Shown: one piece after another, positions 49,147-58,120 of the stretch
How the letters are laid out: every line of letters begins with the position of its first letter
How positions within the stretch are numbered: the first letter of the stretch is position 1
From: Desulfallas sp. Bu1-1
GTDB lineage: Bacteria > Bacillota > Desulfotomaculia > Desulfotomaculales > Desulfallaceae
Length of the DNA stretch: 64,000 bases
Reading direction: 5' to 3'
Assembly (NCBI RefSeq): GCF_015594625.1
Contig: NZ_JADNRQ010000002.1
Location: forward strand, 62,001 to 126,000
Position numbers and translations under genes: made by a program
The notes under the pieces: generated by a model
Told to the model about the DNA's origin: nothing
Databases searched by the model: none
What the model saw: only the letters and a program-made list of their open reading frames with translations

Positions 49147-50286
49147 CTAGACAAAGTAATTCAGCCGGTTGACACCGGTTACGAAAGACATTTCCACGGA
49201 CGGCCCGGCAATGTCGTTGCCGTTAATCTTAATACTTTCGGGTGATGGACCGCGTTGCTTGTTAAATTGCCGGCCCTGGCCAAATTCCTGTCCACGGTAC
49301 TTGTCCCCCAATCCCACGGAAACCGAAACATTTTGCAGGTTGAGCTGCATACCGGCCAGGGTTTCCCGCAGCTGGAACAACGAACTTTCTATCAAGTGCC
49401 TGGCATGTTCGGTGGCGGCTTGAAAATGCGTGGAAATGTTTCCTTCCCGGTAGGTAATCTTAATGATTACATCACCCAGGTTTTCGGGCTGTAAGCGCAA
49501 CCTGACGTGTGACTGGCCCTGGCCGTCTTGGTTGACTTGCTCTACGATGGCTCTGGCCAGTTGAACGGTAAAATTGTTTTCCCCGGCTCGCACAGTTGGT
49601 ATCACTTCCTGGCCTGCCGTTTTTGCTATTCCGGGCGCGGAATCGGGCACATTCATGGCAAGTTGAACGGCATCAGCTTGCTTTGCGGCATTGTTCTTTG
49701 CTGTTTCAGTCACGAGTGTTTGGCTTTCCGGAGCAATGTTTGCATTGTTTGGATTCCGTACTGGAATGGTTAAGATGCTTGCTTTACCGGGTGTATGATC
49801 TCCCGCTGTTGTACCTGAATCATTGCTTCCAACGGTATTTAACGGCCCGTTGTTTAATATCCCCGCTGATTGATTGCCGGTTTTATCCCGGTCACCGGAA
49901 GCCCCGGGTACTGATTCCATGCGCAGTGATACTCCCAATGGAAAGTTTGTAGCTGTTTTAGCCTGATCACCGGAAACCCCAGGCACTGATTCCCATATCT
50001 TTTGCCAAGTCCCTTCGTCCATCATTGGCATAATAGCATGCATAGCTTCTTGCGATTGAACATTGGCAACTTGATTCGGCTGAATTCCCGGAATCGAATT
50101 CTGAAGCATGCTTGGCCATTGTCTGGACCCGGCTAAAACAAAATTTTTGTTCCCGGACATGTTTGCCGCATTTTCCATTATGGCAATCAATTGCGGCAGT
50201 TGTTGAACTGCCATCTGTCCAACCACGCCTTGACCTGGCTTTTGATCTGCACATGGCTCTTGATCTGCACCTGGAAGCCCTGGCAT
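49147..50286 (-). CDS. fliK: flagellar hook-length control protein FliK (N-terminus uncertain)
   Basis: FliK measures the hook and tells FlhB to switch substrates. The C-terminal Flg_hook domain is clear: HVRLRLQPENLGDVIIKITYREGNISTHFQAATEHARHLIESSLFQLRETLAGMQLNLQNVSVSVG. The rest is Gln/Asn/Pro-rich and of low complexity, as usual. ATG 50286 has no ribosome site, and the frame stays open upstream through a FliK-like stretch (FSDIINLLI) to a TAA near 50480; the only start-like codon after a good site (AAGGGGGG) is ATT at 50446-50448. The true start is probably there, or the gene has lost its start. Confidence 0.85.
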   Translation of the reverse strand: MPGLPGADQEPCADQKPGQGVVGQMAVQQLPQLIAIMENAANMSGNKNFVLAGSRQWPSMLQNSIPGIQPNQVANVQSQEAMHAIMPMMDEGTWQKIWESVPGVSGDQAKTATNFPLGVSLRMESVPGASGDRDKTGNQSAGILNNGPLNTVGSNDSGTTAGDHTPGKASILTIPVRNPNNANIAPESQTLVTETAKNNAAKQADAVQLAMNVPDSAPGIAKTAGQEVIPTVRAGENNFTVQLARAIVEQVNQDGQGQSHVRLRLQPENLGDVIIKITYREGNISTHFQAATEHARHLIESSLFQLRETLAGMQLNLQNVSVSVGLGDKYRGQEFGQGRQFNKQRGPSPESIKINGNDIAGPSVEMSFVTGVNRLNYFV

Positions 50287-50579
50287 GTAATTGTTACCGG
50301 CATTGCCAAATTCATTTGTTTCATTAATTAAAAGATTAATGATATCAGAGAAGCTTGCACCTTGATTGTCCGGTGAAGACCGCGTGCTTGTACCGGTTTC
50401 CGGTTTTGTGCCAGCACCAACTGCAGATAAATTTTCAAGTGACGTAATTTTACCCCCCTTTCTTTGGGATTTCCTTCGTAGTTAACAATAAGAGAGAGTT
50501 ATATGTGCGTTTACCACCTCCCCATTCCTAAACTTATAAAAATGCAAATACAGGTTTTATTTGCAAAAGTTTTTGCGTC

Positions 50580-51011
50580 TTATATTTGCCCCCGGGCACA
50601 CCGCAAGGCAGCTAGTTCGTCCAGTTCTTTTTGTTCCAACCTGGATACGGCCAGTTTATACGTACTGAACTGCTTTTCTTTTAATTTTTCTATGACGGTA
50701 CGTTCCTGCATGGCCTGAACCAGGTTGTTACGGCAACGTTCCAATTTTTTATTGGAGCGATTAACTTCCAATTCCCTTTGTTTAACTTCGCAAGCCATAA
50801 ATTCGCAATAGGCCAGTTTATTGAACCAATCAACGAGGCCTGCATGACAATCACTTTGCGCCACTCGCGCCAAGTTTTCCCTGGCCTCGGTTAGACGGCG
50901 CAATTTCCGGTTGTATTCTTCCAGCGCCCGGGCCTGTTCCAGCGCGGCCTGCTCTTCGCGAGCCTCCCGCTGCTTTAATACCGGTTCCAGGCGAAATTCA
51001 AATTTGCGCAC
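50580..51011 (-). CDS. fliJ: flagellar export protein FliJ
   Basis: 143 residues, almost wholly a charged coiled coil (RKFEFRLEPVLKQREAREEQAALEQARALEEYNRKLRRL...). FliJ is the central stalk that activates the FliI ATPase and FlhA, like the gamma subunit of F1. Follows fliI by four bases. Confidence 0.93.
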   Translation of the reverse strand: MRKFEFRLEPVLKQREAREEQAALEQARALEEYNRKLRRLTEARENLARVAQSDCHAGLVDWFNKLAYCEFMACEVKQRELEVNRSNKKLERCRNNLVQAMQERTVIEKLKEKQFSTYKLAVSRLEQKELDELAALRCARGQI

Positions 51012-51015
51012 AATA

Positions 51016-52332
51016 TCACTTCCACATGCTTGTTAGTTGTTGAATCGATTTATCCAAAGGTACTTTTTCACGGGCGTCCTGGCGCAAAAAAGCGAGTATG
51101 CCGTCATGGAACTTGATGGCTTCATCTATGGCCGGATTGGAACCCGGCACATAAGCGCCTACGTTGATCAGATCTTCCGACTGCTTATACGTGGCCAGCA
51201 ATTGCCTTAGCCTGGAGGCGGCCCGTATCTGGCGGTCATCAACAAGCTCCGGCATCAACCTGCTCACGCTGTTTAACACGTCGATGGCGGGGTAGTGGCC
51301 GCGCGCGGCAAGTTCCCGGGAGAGCACGATGTGGCCGTCCAGAATACCCCGCACCGCGTCGGCCACAGGTTCGTTCATGTCGTCCGCCTCCACCAGCACG
51401 GTGTAAAAGGCGGTGATGGTGCCCCTGGATGAAGTGCCGGAACGCTCCAGCAGCCTGGGCAGCAAGCTGAACACCGAAGGGGTATAGCCCCTGGTGGCCG
51501 GAGGCTCCCCGACGGCCAGACCGATTTCGCGCTGGGCCATGGCAAAACGGGTGACGGAATCCATAAACAGCATCACGTCTTTACCCTGTTCCCGGAAATA
51601 CTCGGCGATGGCGCTGGCCACAAGGGCACCCTTTAGCCTGACCAGCGCCGGTTGATCGGAGGTGGCGGCCACCACCACCGAGCGGGACAAGCCGTCCGGC
51701 CCCAGGTCATTTTCGATAAAATCAAGCACTTCGCGGCCGCGTTCGCCGATCAAGGCGATCACGTTGAGGTCGGCGCTGCAAAACCGGGCCACCATGCCCA
51801 GCAATGTGCTCTTCCCCACACCGCTTCCGGCAAAGATGCCGATGCGCTGCCCCTTGCCGCAGGTCAGGAGGGCATCAATGGACCGCACACCGGTGGCTAA
51901 AACTTCCTTGATGCGCTTCCTTTTCATGGGATTCGGGGGGCTGTTGTTCACCGGCCATGTTTGATGAACGTCCAGGTATTTACCGTCCATGGGCCGGCCC
52001 AGGCCGTCCAAGACCCGGCCCAAAAGCGCCTCACCCACCTTAACTGTCAGGGACTCGCCCCGTGGCGCTACCAGGCAACCAGGGTAAATTCCCCCCAGTT
52101 CCCCCAGGGGCATCAAAACGGAGCAGTCTTCCTGGAAACCCACCACCTCGGCCTTGACGGGTTCTTTTTCCCCGGGCACAAAAATATCGCAAACTTCTCC
52201 AATGCCGGCGGTAACTCCCCGGACTTCCACGGTTAAGCCCACCACCCTTGTTACCTTGCCCGTGGAGGATAAAAGTTTTACCCGGCGGACTTTTTCCCTC
52301 CAGCTTTTTATTTCAGCATCCAGGTCATGCAT
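51016..52332 (-). CDS. fliI: flagellum-specific ATPase FliI
   Basis: 438 residues of F1-beta-like ATPase that powers export. Walker A GIFAGSGVGKSTLLGM near 165, Walker B VMLFMDSVTRFAMAQREIG near 250, and EPPATRGYTPSVFSLLPRLLERSG near 275 are the type III ATPase signature. The N-terminal hexamer domain is complete. Between fliH (6 bases) and fliJ. Confidence 0.97.
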   Translation of the reverse strand: MHDLDAEIKSWREKVRRVKLLSSTGKVTRVVGLTVEVRGVTAGIGEVCDIFVPGEKEPVKAEVVGFQEDCSVLMPLGELGGIYPGCLVAPRGESLTVKVGEALLGRVLDGLGRPMDGKYLDVHQTWPVNNSPPNPMKRKRIKEVLATGVRSIDALLTCGKGQRIGIFAGSGVGKSTLLGMVARFCSADLNVIALIGERGREVLDFIENDLGPDGLSRSVVVAATSDQPALVRLKGALVASAIAEYFREQGKDVMLFMDSVTRFAMAQREIGLAVGEPPATRGYTPSVFSLLPRLLERSGTSSRGTITAFYTVLVEADDMNEPVADAVRGILDGHIVLSRELAARGHYPAIDVLNSVSRLMPELVDDRQIRAASRLRQLLATYKQSEDLINVGAYVPGSNPAIDEAIKFHDGILAFLRQDAREKVPLDKSIQQLTSMWK

Positions 52333-52338
52333 TTTTGA

Positions 52339-53103
52339 TCATGTCGACTCCCCTTTGATGGCCGAGATTAAGTTTTCCCACTTTGCCGTAATTCTGGCAT
52401 CAACCTTGCCGAAATCCGTTTCCACCACGCAGCCTCCCCGTTCAATTTGCTCGTCGGTCAATATTTGCAACTCGGCTCTGGGAGGAAGGTGGTTGAGCAG
52501 CCGTTCCCGGTGGTTTTCACAAATTTGCAAATCCTCCGGGTTTACCCAAAGAACTACACTTTTGCGGTTGGTGACCAACTGCAATGCTTCCCCGGCAACG
52601 TTTAACACAATGTCGGGGTGGAGTTCCAGTTCCCGGGCCAGAATTTTTTCCGCAATTTCCAGGGCCAGCTCCAAAATTTCGTCTTTCAGCCCGGTCAGCT
52701 TTTCCCGGCGAACCTGCTCGGCCTGCGCCAGCACTTTTCCGGCGCCGGCCATGATCTTTTCAGTCTCAATCCGGGCCGCTTCCAGCGCCTCCCGGTACCC
52801 CCGGTCGTAACCTTCCCTGGCTGCTGCGGATTTGATCTTTTCAGCTTCCGCAATGGCTTCTTGCCGGGCCTGTTCTATGATTGAAGCCGCCTGTTCCCGC
52901 GCCGCGTCAACTATCGCCCCGGCTTCACGCCTGGCTTTCTCTATCAGTTGATCCGGATTTGCATCCCATTCCTGCTTTGCCTGAATTTGCTCGCCCTCCT
53001 GACGGACAAATAAAAATTCATGCCTGATATTCAGGTCATACATACCCTGAAGGGAACCGGAACCATTTCCTCCGTGCCGGATAATTTTATGTAATAATGG
53101 CAT
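52339..53103 (-). CDS. fliH: flagellar assembly protein FliH
   Basis: FliH is the peripheral stalk that holds FliI at the C ring. About 254 residues: a charged helical part with QLIEKARREAGAIVDAAREQAASIIEQARQEAIAEAEKI, rich in the A/G-xxx-E repeats of FliH, then the V-ATPase E-like C-terminal domain (LEIAEKILARELELHPDIVL; DEQIERGGCVVETDFGKVDARI). ATG 53103 lies in the last codons of fliG, an overlap of 17 bases. Confidence 0.92.
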   Translation of the reverse strand: MPLLHKIIRHGGNGSGSLQGMYDLNIRHEFLFVRQEGEQIQAKQEWDANPDQLIEKARREAGAIVDAAREQAASIIEQARQEAIAEAEKIKSAAAREGYDRGYREALEAARIETEKIMAGAGKVLAQAEQVRREKLTGLKDEILELALEIAEKILARELELHPDIVLNVAGEALQLVTNRKSVVLWVNPEDLQICENHRERLLNHLPPRAELQILTDEQIERGGCVVETDFGKVDARITAKWENLISAIKGEST

Positions 53104-54100
53104 CCTCGCCACCCCGCGCGATTACAATTTCGCCGGCTTCGTCCAGCCGCCGGATGATTTGCACGATCTTCTGCTGCGATTCCTCCACATCTCTGAGACG
53201 TATCGGTCCCATGTACTTGATTTCATCCCGCAGCATGTCGGAAGCGCGCTTGGACATGTTTTTAAATATACGCTCCTGCACTTCCTCGTTGGTGCCGCGC
53301 ATCGCCCTGGCCAGATCCTTGGGATCCACTTCCCTGAGCACGCGCTGAATGGATGAATCTGGCAATTTTACAATGTCTTCGAAAACGAACAACAGCTTGC
53401 GGATTTCCTCCGTCAGCGCGGGGTCGGTAATTTCCAGTTCCTCCAGGATAGTCTTTTCCGTGCTGCGGTCCACCCGGTTCAACACGTCCACCAACGCCTT
53501 GACGCCGCCCGTGCTCTGTTCGCTGTGCTCCAGCACGGAGAGCTTGCGTTCCAGGATGATTTCCACTTCCCGGATCATCTCGGGTGAAACCCTGTCGGTC
53601 AAGGCGATGCGGCGGGCTATGTCACTTTGCTGCTCCGGGCTTAACGCGGACAAAATCAAAGCCGCCTGGTCGGGATGAAGATAATTTAAAATTAAAGCTA
53701 TTACCTGGGGATGCTCGCCCCGGATAAAATTGACCAGGTGCTTGGGGTCGGTTTTGCGTAATGCGCTAAAGGGCCTGTTTTTAATGGTATGCTGCACTTT
53801 TTCCAGTATCTGTGCGGCCTTGTGGTCCCCCAGCGCCTTTTGTAACATTTCCCTGGCGTAATCCAGGCCGCCCACCATCAAGTATTCCCGCGCCTGCAGC
53901 ATTTGCGCGAATTCTTGCAGCACTTCCTCCTGGATTTCCCGCGGCACGGTTTCCATTAATGAAATTTGCTGGGTAATTTTTTCAATATCATCCTGGTGAA
54001 AATTATTTTTTAAAATTTGGGCAGATAAATCCGCCCCCAGCGAAATTAGCAATATGGCGGTTTTTTGCAACCCGTTCAATTTAGAAACGACACCAGGCAT
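53087..54100 (-). CDS. fliG: flagellar motor switch protein FliG
   Basis: FliG takes torque from the stator. 337 residues: LNGLQKTAILLISLGADLSAQIL at the start, the middle EHPQ motif RGEHPQVIALILNYL near 128, and the C-terminal torque helix with charged residues (FVFEDIVKLPDSSIQRVLREVDPKDLARAMRG). Normal length. Upstream of fliH, after fliF by six bases. Confidence 0.97.
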   Translation of the reverse strand: MPGVVSKLNGLQKTAILLISLGADLSAQILKNNFHQDDIEKITQQISLMETVPREIQEEVLQEFAQMLQAREYLMVGGLDYAREMLQKALGDHKAAQILEKVQHTIKNRPFSALRKTDPKHLVNFIRGEHPQVIALILNYLHPDQAALILSALSPEQQSDIARRIALTDRVSPEMIREVEIILERKLSVLEHSEQSTGGVKALVDVLNRVDRSTEKTILEELEITDPALTEEIRKLLFVFEDIVKLPDSSIQRVLREVDPKDLARAMRGTNEEVQERIFKNMSKRASDMLRDEIKYMGPIRLRDVEESQQKIVQIIRRLDEAGEIVIARGGEDAIIT

Positions 54101-54106
54101 TTTGAG

Positions 54107-55651
54107 TTACTCCCTCAGCCACGCTTTTAATACTTCCACTATTTCGGACGGTTTCTCCCTGGCGATATCCTTGATCTTGGAACGGTATCCCGGTTTTGGT
54201 TCCTCGATCGCTATTTCCCGTTCTTCCGGTTGTTCTGCCGCCAAACTCTGTTTTGCCGCTTCCTCGGCCTCCAGGCGCAGCAACTCTTCCCGGCGCCTGC
54301 GCGCCCGCCTCCTCAGCACCATAATTAAGACAGCCAAGATAAGCAGCGCTCCCGCCGCAACACCGGCGGCAATCAAATAATTTCTGCTGGCCCAGGGTGC
54401 CGCTCCCTGGCTACCGGACGGTTCATCAAACCCCGGTATGGCGGGGCTGTTGAACTGCATGCTGGATACGGTAATCTGGTCACCCCGGGCGGCATCATAA
54501 CCCACCGCGGCGGCGACCACCTGCTGAATTGAGTCCAACTGGGCCTGGGGATATTCACCGTCCACCACCACTGATATCGACAAGCGTTTTATGTTGCCGG
54601 GAGATTTGATGATTGTTTGCTGCGTAGTATCCACTTCATAGTTGGTGGTGCGCTGCTCCCGGTTATAATTGGAACTTGTATTGCCATCCGCAAGGGGCAT
54701 GGTATCGCCCGGCATCTCCGTATCCGTACCCGGAACGCCGCCCGGGGCGACACCAGCGCCGCTTTCGGTGGTTGTCTGGTCGCTCAGAACCGCGCCCGGA
54801 CCATGTTCCGTGCGCACTGTTTCCTGCTTGTCAAAGTCCAATTCGGCAGTCACCATGGACACCGCCCGGCCCGGTCCCAGGATGCGGTTTAACATTTGTT
54901 GGATGCGGCTCTCCATTTCCTTTTCATAATTCTTTTGGATCTCATACCTTTCCATAGCCGTGGTGGAAAGGGGCTCATTACTTTTTAATGCCAGAGAATC
55001 ATTGAGCACGTTGCCTTCCGTGTCTATGATATGGATATTTTCCGGCTTCAACCCTTCCACACTGCCCATAACCAGGCTTTGAATCCCCATTACCTGGTTT
55101 GGCTCCAGCTTGGCATAATTTTTCAACTTGAGCACGATTGATGCCGATGGTGCAACCTGTTCGTCCAGAAATACACTTTCCCGCGGCAAAACCAGGTGCA
55201 CGCGGGCCTGCTCCACCTCGTCCAACTGTACGATGGTCCGCCTCAGTTCCTCCTGCAGCGCCCGCTGGTAGCCCACCTGTTGCTCAAACTCGGTAATGCC
55301 GAATTTTTTTTCGTCAAACAGCTCAAATCCCACGCCACTGTCTTGTAATACACCCGCACTGGCCATTTGGATGCGCAGCTTGTATACCTGGTCCTCCGGC
55401 ACCTCAATATTTTTGCCATTATTGGTCAGGCGGTAAGGCACCTTTGAACTTTCCAGCTGTTCAATAATCTTCGCGGCATCGCGCGGCTCCAGCTCGGTAA
55501 ATAACGGAGCGTAAGAGGGGCGCAGCACAAGTTGTCCCAACAAGGCAATGGTGACAAGAACACCGGTGCAGCCCAGAATGAATATGATTTTCTGATTTTG
55601 TTTCAAAGATTGCCACCACTGGCGCAAACTGGCCAGCCTTCCGCTGTTCAT
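54107..55651 (-). CDS. fliF: flagellar MS-ring protein FliF
   Basis: 514 residues. Membrane helix 1 near 23-43 (IIFILGCTGVLVTIALLGQLV), the YscJ-like ring domains (YAPLFTELEPRDAAKIIEQLE; VPYRLTNNGKNIEVPEDQVYKLRIQMA), then helix 2 near 432-452 (LIAAGVAAGALLILAVLIMVL) and the C-terminal FliG-binding tail. FliF is the base plate of the motor. Follows fliE by 29 bases. Confidence 0.96.
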   Translation of the reverse strand: MNSGRLASLRQWWQSLKQNQKIIFILGCTGVLVTIALLGQLVLRPSYAPLFTELEPRDAAKIIEQLESSKVPYRLTNNGKNIEVPEDQVYKLRIQMASAGVLQDSGVGFELFDEKKFGITEFEQQVGYQRALQEELRRTIVQLDEVEQARVHLVLPRESVFLDEQVAPSASIVLKLKNYAKLEPNQVMGIQSLVMGSVEGLKPENIHIIDTEGNVLNDSLALKSNEPLSTTAMERYEIQKNYEKEMESRIQQMLNRILGPGRAVSMVTAELDFDKQETVRTEHGPGAVLSDQTTTESGAGVAPGGVPGTDTEMPGDTMPLADGNTSSNYNREQRTTNYEVDTTQQTIIKSPGNIKRLSISVVVDGEYPQAQLDSIQQVVAAAVGYDAARGDQITVSSMQFNSPAIPGFDEPSGSQGAAPWASRNYLIAAGVAAGALLILAVLIMVLRRRARRRREELLRLEAEEAAKQSLAAEQPEEREIAIEEPKPGYRSKIKDIAREKPSEIVEVLKAWLRE

Positions 55652-55680
55652 CCGACCACGCTTTCTGTATCGTTAAGTGT

Positions 55681-55998
55681 TTAGACCTGCATTCTGGATA
55701 ATTCCTGGTAAGCCTCAACCAGTTTATTTCTAACTTCCACGGCCAATTGCATGGTAAGCCTTGCTTCCTCCATGGCAATGATCACCGTATGCACATCCTC
55801 AACTTCACCGGTTAAAAATTTTTTTACCGTTTCTTCGGCTTTAATCTGACTTTTATTTAAGTTTTGCAGCGCCGTGTCGAATATATCTTTAAAAGAGATA
55901 TTTTCTTCGGGGGAACCCACCAGTGCCCCGGTAGTGTTATTGTCCTTTACGGGCCCAATATTTTGTGAGAGGGGTAAAGCTACAGGCGTTATTTCCAC
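55681..55998 (-). CDS. fliE: flagellar hook-basal body protein FliE
   Basis: 105 residues of rod adapter between the MS ring and the FlgB rod. Family marks are SFKDIFDTALQNLNKSQIKAEETVKKFLTGEVEDVHTVIIAMEEARLTMQLAVEVRNKLVEAYQELSRMQ, covering most of the protein. Between flgC and fliF. Confidence 0.94.
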   Translation of the reverse strand: MEITPVALPLSQNIGPVKDNNTTGALVGSPEENISFKDIFDTALQNLNKSQIKAEETVKKFLTGEVEDVHTVIIAMEEARLTMQLAVEVRNKLVEAYQELSRMQV

Positions 55999-56004
55999 CG
56001 GTTA

Positions 56005-56445
56005 TCACCCCCTGCCCATCTCCAGGGCGGAAAGGGCCATGCCCTTGGCCGCCTCCAGGACGGTGACGTTGGCCTCGTAGGCCCTGGTGGCCGCTATGAG
56101 GTTAACCATTTCGTTTAAAATATTAATATTGGGGTAAGCCACGTAACCCGTAGCTGGATCGGCGTCGGGGTGGCCGGGGTCGTAAACTAGGCGGGGTTCG
56201 CCTTCATCCCTGGCCAGGCGGGTAACCCGGACTCCAAGGCCGGGTGAGGCACTTCTTTCTGCGCCCATTTGTTGCCGCAATATTTCTCCAAAAACAGGAA
56301 CCTGGCGGCGGTATGGCTGCTTCGCCGGGTCGCCCGGCGTACCGGTGCTGTTGATGTTGGCCACGTTATTGGCGATTAAATCCGCCCAAAAACGGTTGGC
56401 CGTCATACCCGAGGCGCTGATGCCGAAACTTTCGAACAGGGCCAT
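56005..56445 (-). CDS. flgC: flagellar basal-body rod protein FlgC
   Basis: 146 residues: SFGISASGMTANRFWADLIANNVANINSTGTPG at the start and the C-terminal NMVNLIAATRAYEANVTVLEAAKGMA helix, with GVRVTRLARDEGEPRLVYDPGHPDADPATGYVAYPNINI between, the FlgC signature. Two bases after flgB. Confidence 0.95.
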   Translation of the reverse strand: MALFESFGISASGMTANRFWADLIANNVANINSTGTPGDPAKQPYRRQVPVFGEILRQQMGAERSASPGLGVRVTRLARDEGEPRLVYDPGHPDADPATGYVAYPNINILNEMVNLIAATRAYEANVTVLEAAKGMALSALEMGRG

Positions 56446-56447
56446 TA

Positions 56448-56855
56448 CTACTTACCTCCTCTAATGACGTAACTGAGCGTATTTGCCCGGTCGCCGTTTA
56501 TCATTGTGACAAGCCTGTACAATATTGTATTGGCGGCCAAGTTGACCATTTCCTCATCTATATCGACATTGTTTTTGCCGGCCCGCATGGAGGTGTCCCG
56601 GACCTGAACCACCGTTGGAACAAGCCCGCCCGTCCCGCGCCCGGGCGATCCGATATGTCTGTCACTGGATGTCCGCAGGCTGAAACCGCCGCTCCCCAGG
56701 GCTTCTTTCAGTTGCTGCTGAAAATTAACCTCCGATTTTTTAAAGCCCGGGGTATTGACATTGGCGATATTATTGGCAATAACCCGCTGGCGCAGCGTGC
56801 AAGCATCCATCTGCCGGGCTAAAATTGTGGACAGGGGATCGCCCAATAATTGCAT
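56448..56855 (-). CDS. flgB: flagellar basal-body rod protein FlgB
   Basis: 135 residues, first gene of the long operon. DPLSTILARQMDACTLRQRVIANNIANVNTPGFKKSEVNFQQQL and the C-terminal VDIDEEMVNLAANTILYRLVTMI are FlgB marks. ATG 56855 follows GGGGAGGG; an in-frame opening at 56885 would put that ribosome site inside the gene. Expression depends on the promoter and c-di-GMP riboswitch upstream. Confidence 0.95.
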   Translation of the reverse strand: MQLLGDPLSTILARQMDACTLRQRVIANNIANVNTPGFKKSEVNFQQQLKEALGSGGFSLRTSSDRHIGSPGRGTGGLVPTVVQVRDTSMRAGKNNVDIDEEMVNLAANTILYRLVTMINGDRANTLSYVIRGGK

Positions 56856-56980
56856 AAATAACCCTCCCCATGCAAATTGCGCCAAAATATAGGAATATCT
56901 TTCAACATTAAATTTAAATTTCCTGCAATAGACTGCCTTTTGTAGAAATTTAAGAAAAAATTAATATTTATTTGCGTAAT

Positions 56981-57010
56981 AAAAAAAGGAAAGTCGCAAG
57001 CAGACTTTCC
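56981..57010 (-). terminator. terminator between the c-di-GMP riboswitch and flgB
   Basis: GGAAAGTC/GACTTTCC (57003-57010, 56988-56995) with a seven-base loop and seven T follow the aptamer, about 125 bases before flgB. Its first arm overlaps the aptamer's closing bases. Confidence 0.88.
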
Positions 57011-57118
57011 ATAGGATAACCAGCCCTCACTTGCAACCTGGCGATCATAACGCTTCTGCGCCTTAGACCCATGGCTTTGCGCCCCCGCCTTTCAACGGGT
57101 TTGCCCTCGGTGGATAGT
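57009..57118 (-). promoter_or_regulatory. cyclic di-GMP-I (GEMM-I) riboswitch before the flagellar operon
   Basis: The minus-strand RNA carries the GEMM-I core in order: AGGGCAAACC, a four-base loop entry, GAAA tetraloop, then GGCGCAAAGCC and GGTCTAAGGC, and the closing GGTTATCC-TATGG near the 3' end. It matches the class I c-di-GMP aptamer (Vibrio Vc2 type); one base differs from the common GGACGCAAAGCC form (G for A). In Clostridioides difficile the same class precedes flgB and shuts flagella off. Here the terminator follows directly; its first arm overlaps the aptamer end by about two bases, so the direction of control cannot be read with certainty. Confidence 0.88.
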
Positions 57119-57160
57119 GTTAATTGTTATAATTCGCCTTAAATTAAACTACATTGACAA

Positions 57161-57188
57161 ATTATACAATATTTTTATCACATGTCAA
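57161..57188 (-). promoter_or_regulatory. consensus sigma-A promoter of the flagellar/chemotaxis operon
   Basis: TTGACA (57183-57188), 16-base spacer, TATAAT (57161-57166); transcripts would begin about 35-40 bases before the riboswitch. Both boxes are perfect. Confidence 0.85.
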
Positions 57189-57205
57189 TAGGACCTTAAA
57201 AACAC

Positions 57206-57232
57206 AAAAAATCCCGCCCGGTTCGGCGAGAT
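57206..57232 (-). terminator. terminator of the fliD-fliS-flaG operon
   Basis: Stem ATCTCGCC/GGCGGGAT (one G-T pair; 57225-57232 and 57211-57218), six-base loop, then TTTTTTGTGTTTTT on the minus strand, 22 bases after flaG. Confidence 0.85.
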
Positions 57233-57253
57233 CCTGATTATAATTTATCTTAT

Positions 57254-57619
57254 TTAAATCAGTTTATCCACAATAATTCCAAGCATTTCTTTAAAATAAG
57301 CCACCATGTCCAGAATTTTTTCAGGCGGGATTTCCCTGATTACAGTACCGTCCGGCTGCTTCATCACCTTAACCATGTATTCACCGCTTTTTTCATGCAA
57401 CTCAAAGTGCAATTCGGTATGATAAGTTTTCATGGTGTTGTTTAATTGTTCAACCGCCTGGTTGATGCTCTCCAATGCCTCCTGCGGATCTTTCCACTTT
57501 TCCTCCTTCTCCTCAACCGCGGTTGTTCTTATGCCGCCCTGCCGACCTTCCCCCGGTGCCGGTGTTTTGAAATCGCGCAAATTAATAACCGGGTTGGAAT
57601 CAACGCTATTTAACTTCAT
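57254..57619 (-). CDS. flaG: FlaG family flagellar protein
   Basis: 121 residues: a disordered first third and the FlaG domain NQAVEQLNNTMKTYHTELHFELHEKSGEYMVKVMKQPDGTVIREIPPEKILDMVAYFKEMLGI. FlaG proteins affect filament length; the exact action is not known. Last gene of the fliD operon. Confidence 0.92.
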   Translation of the reverse strand: MKLNSVDSNPVINLRDFKTPAPGEGRQGGIRTTAVEEKEEKWKDPQEALESINQAVEQLNNTMKTYHTELHFELHEKSGEYMVKVMKQPDGTVIREIPPEKILDMVAYFKEMLGIIVDKLI

Positions 57620-57641
57620 GGCAAATCACCTCCCACCGGGT

Positions 57642-58115
57642 CTATCTTTTTTTATCTACAAAATAGCCTTCCACCTGCCGGGCTTTTTTCCGGTACATGT
57701 TCCTCGCTTGTTTGGCCGTGCGCAGCGCGTCCAGGTTGCGGACAAGGTCATGATAATCCCGTTCCAGATCGGCTTTAGTTTTTTGATCTATCTCCCGCAC
57801 CCGCACCAGGCATTGGCGCAACTCACCTATCAGCTCCCGGATTTCCCCGGTGATGTCGCCCGGCACGGCATCATCGGAAAGCGTAAATAAGTTGCCGGGG
57901 TTGATTTTTTCGGTATGCGACAACTTCCGATCCAGGCCGTTAACCTTTTCAATAATTCGCTGCCTCCGCTCAATGACTTCTTGAAATTTGTCCATTTCCC
58001 GGCTCTTTAGAGCAGACTGCAGCAATTCCGCAAGACATGCGAATTCCTGCATCAGCTCAAGTTTTTGCCGCAGGATATCCCGTACCTCTACCAATTGCTC
58101 CCGGGTATCGTTCAA
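57642..58115 (-). CDS. FlgN/FliT-like flagellar export chaperone (putative)
   Basis: About 158 residues, nearly all helical coiled coil (LVEVRDILRQKLELMQEFACLAELLQSALKSREMDKFQEVIERRQRIIEKVNGLDRKL), the form of FlgN and FliT chaperones that guard hook-associated proteins before export. Its place after fliS and before flaG supports this, but sequence does not tell FlgN from FliT. TTG 58115 is nine bases after GGAAGG; TTG 58124 would overlap the fliS stop and touch the ribosome site. Confidence 0.65.
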   Translation of the reverse strand: MNDTREQLVEVRDILRQKLELMQEFACLAELLQSALKSREMDKFQEVIERRQRIIEKVNGLDRKLSHTEKINPGNLFTLSDDAVPGDITGEIRELIGELRQCLVRVREIDQKTKADLERDYHDLVRNLDALRTAKQARNMYRKKARQVEGYFVDKKR

Positions 58116-58120
58116 CGCGG

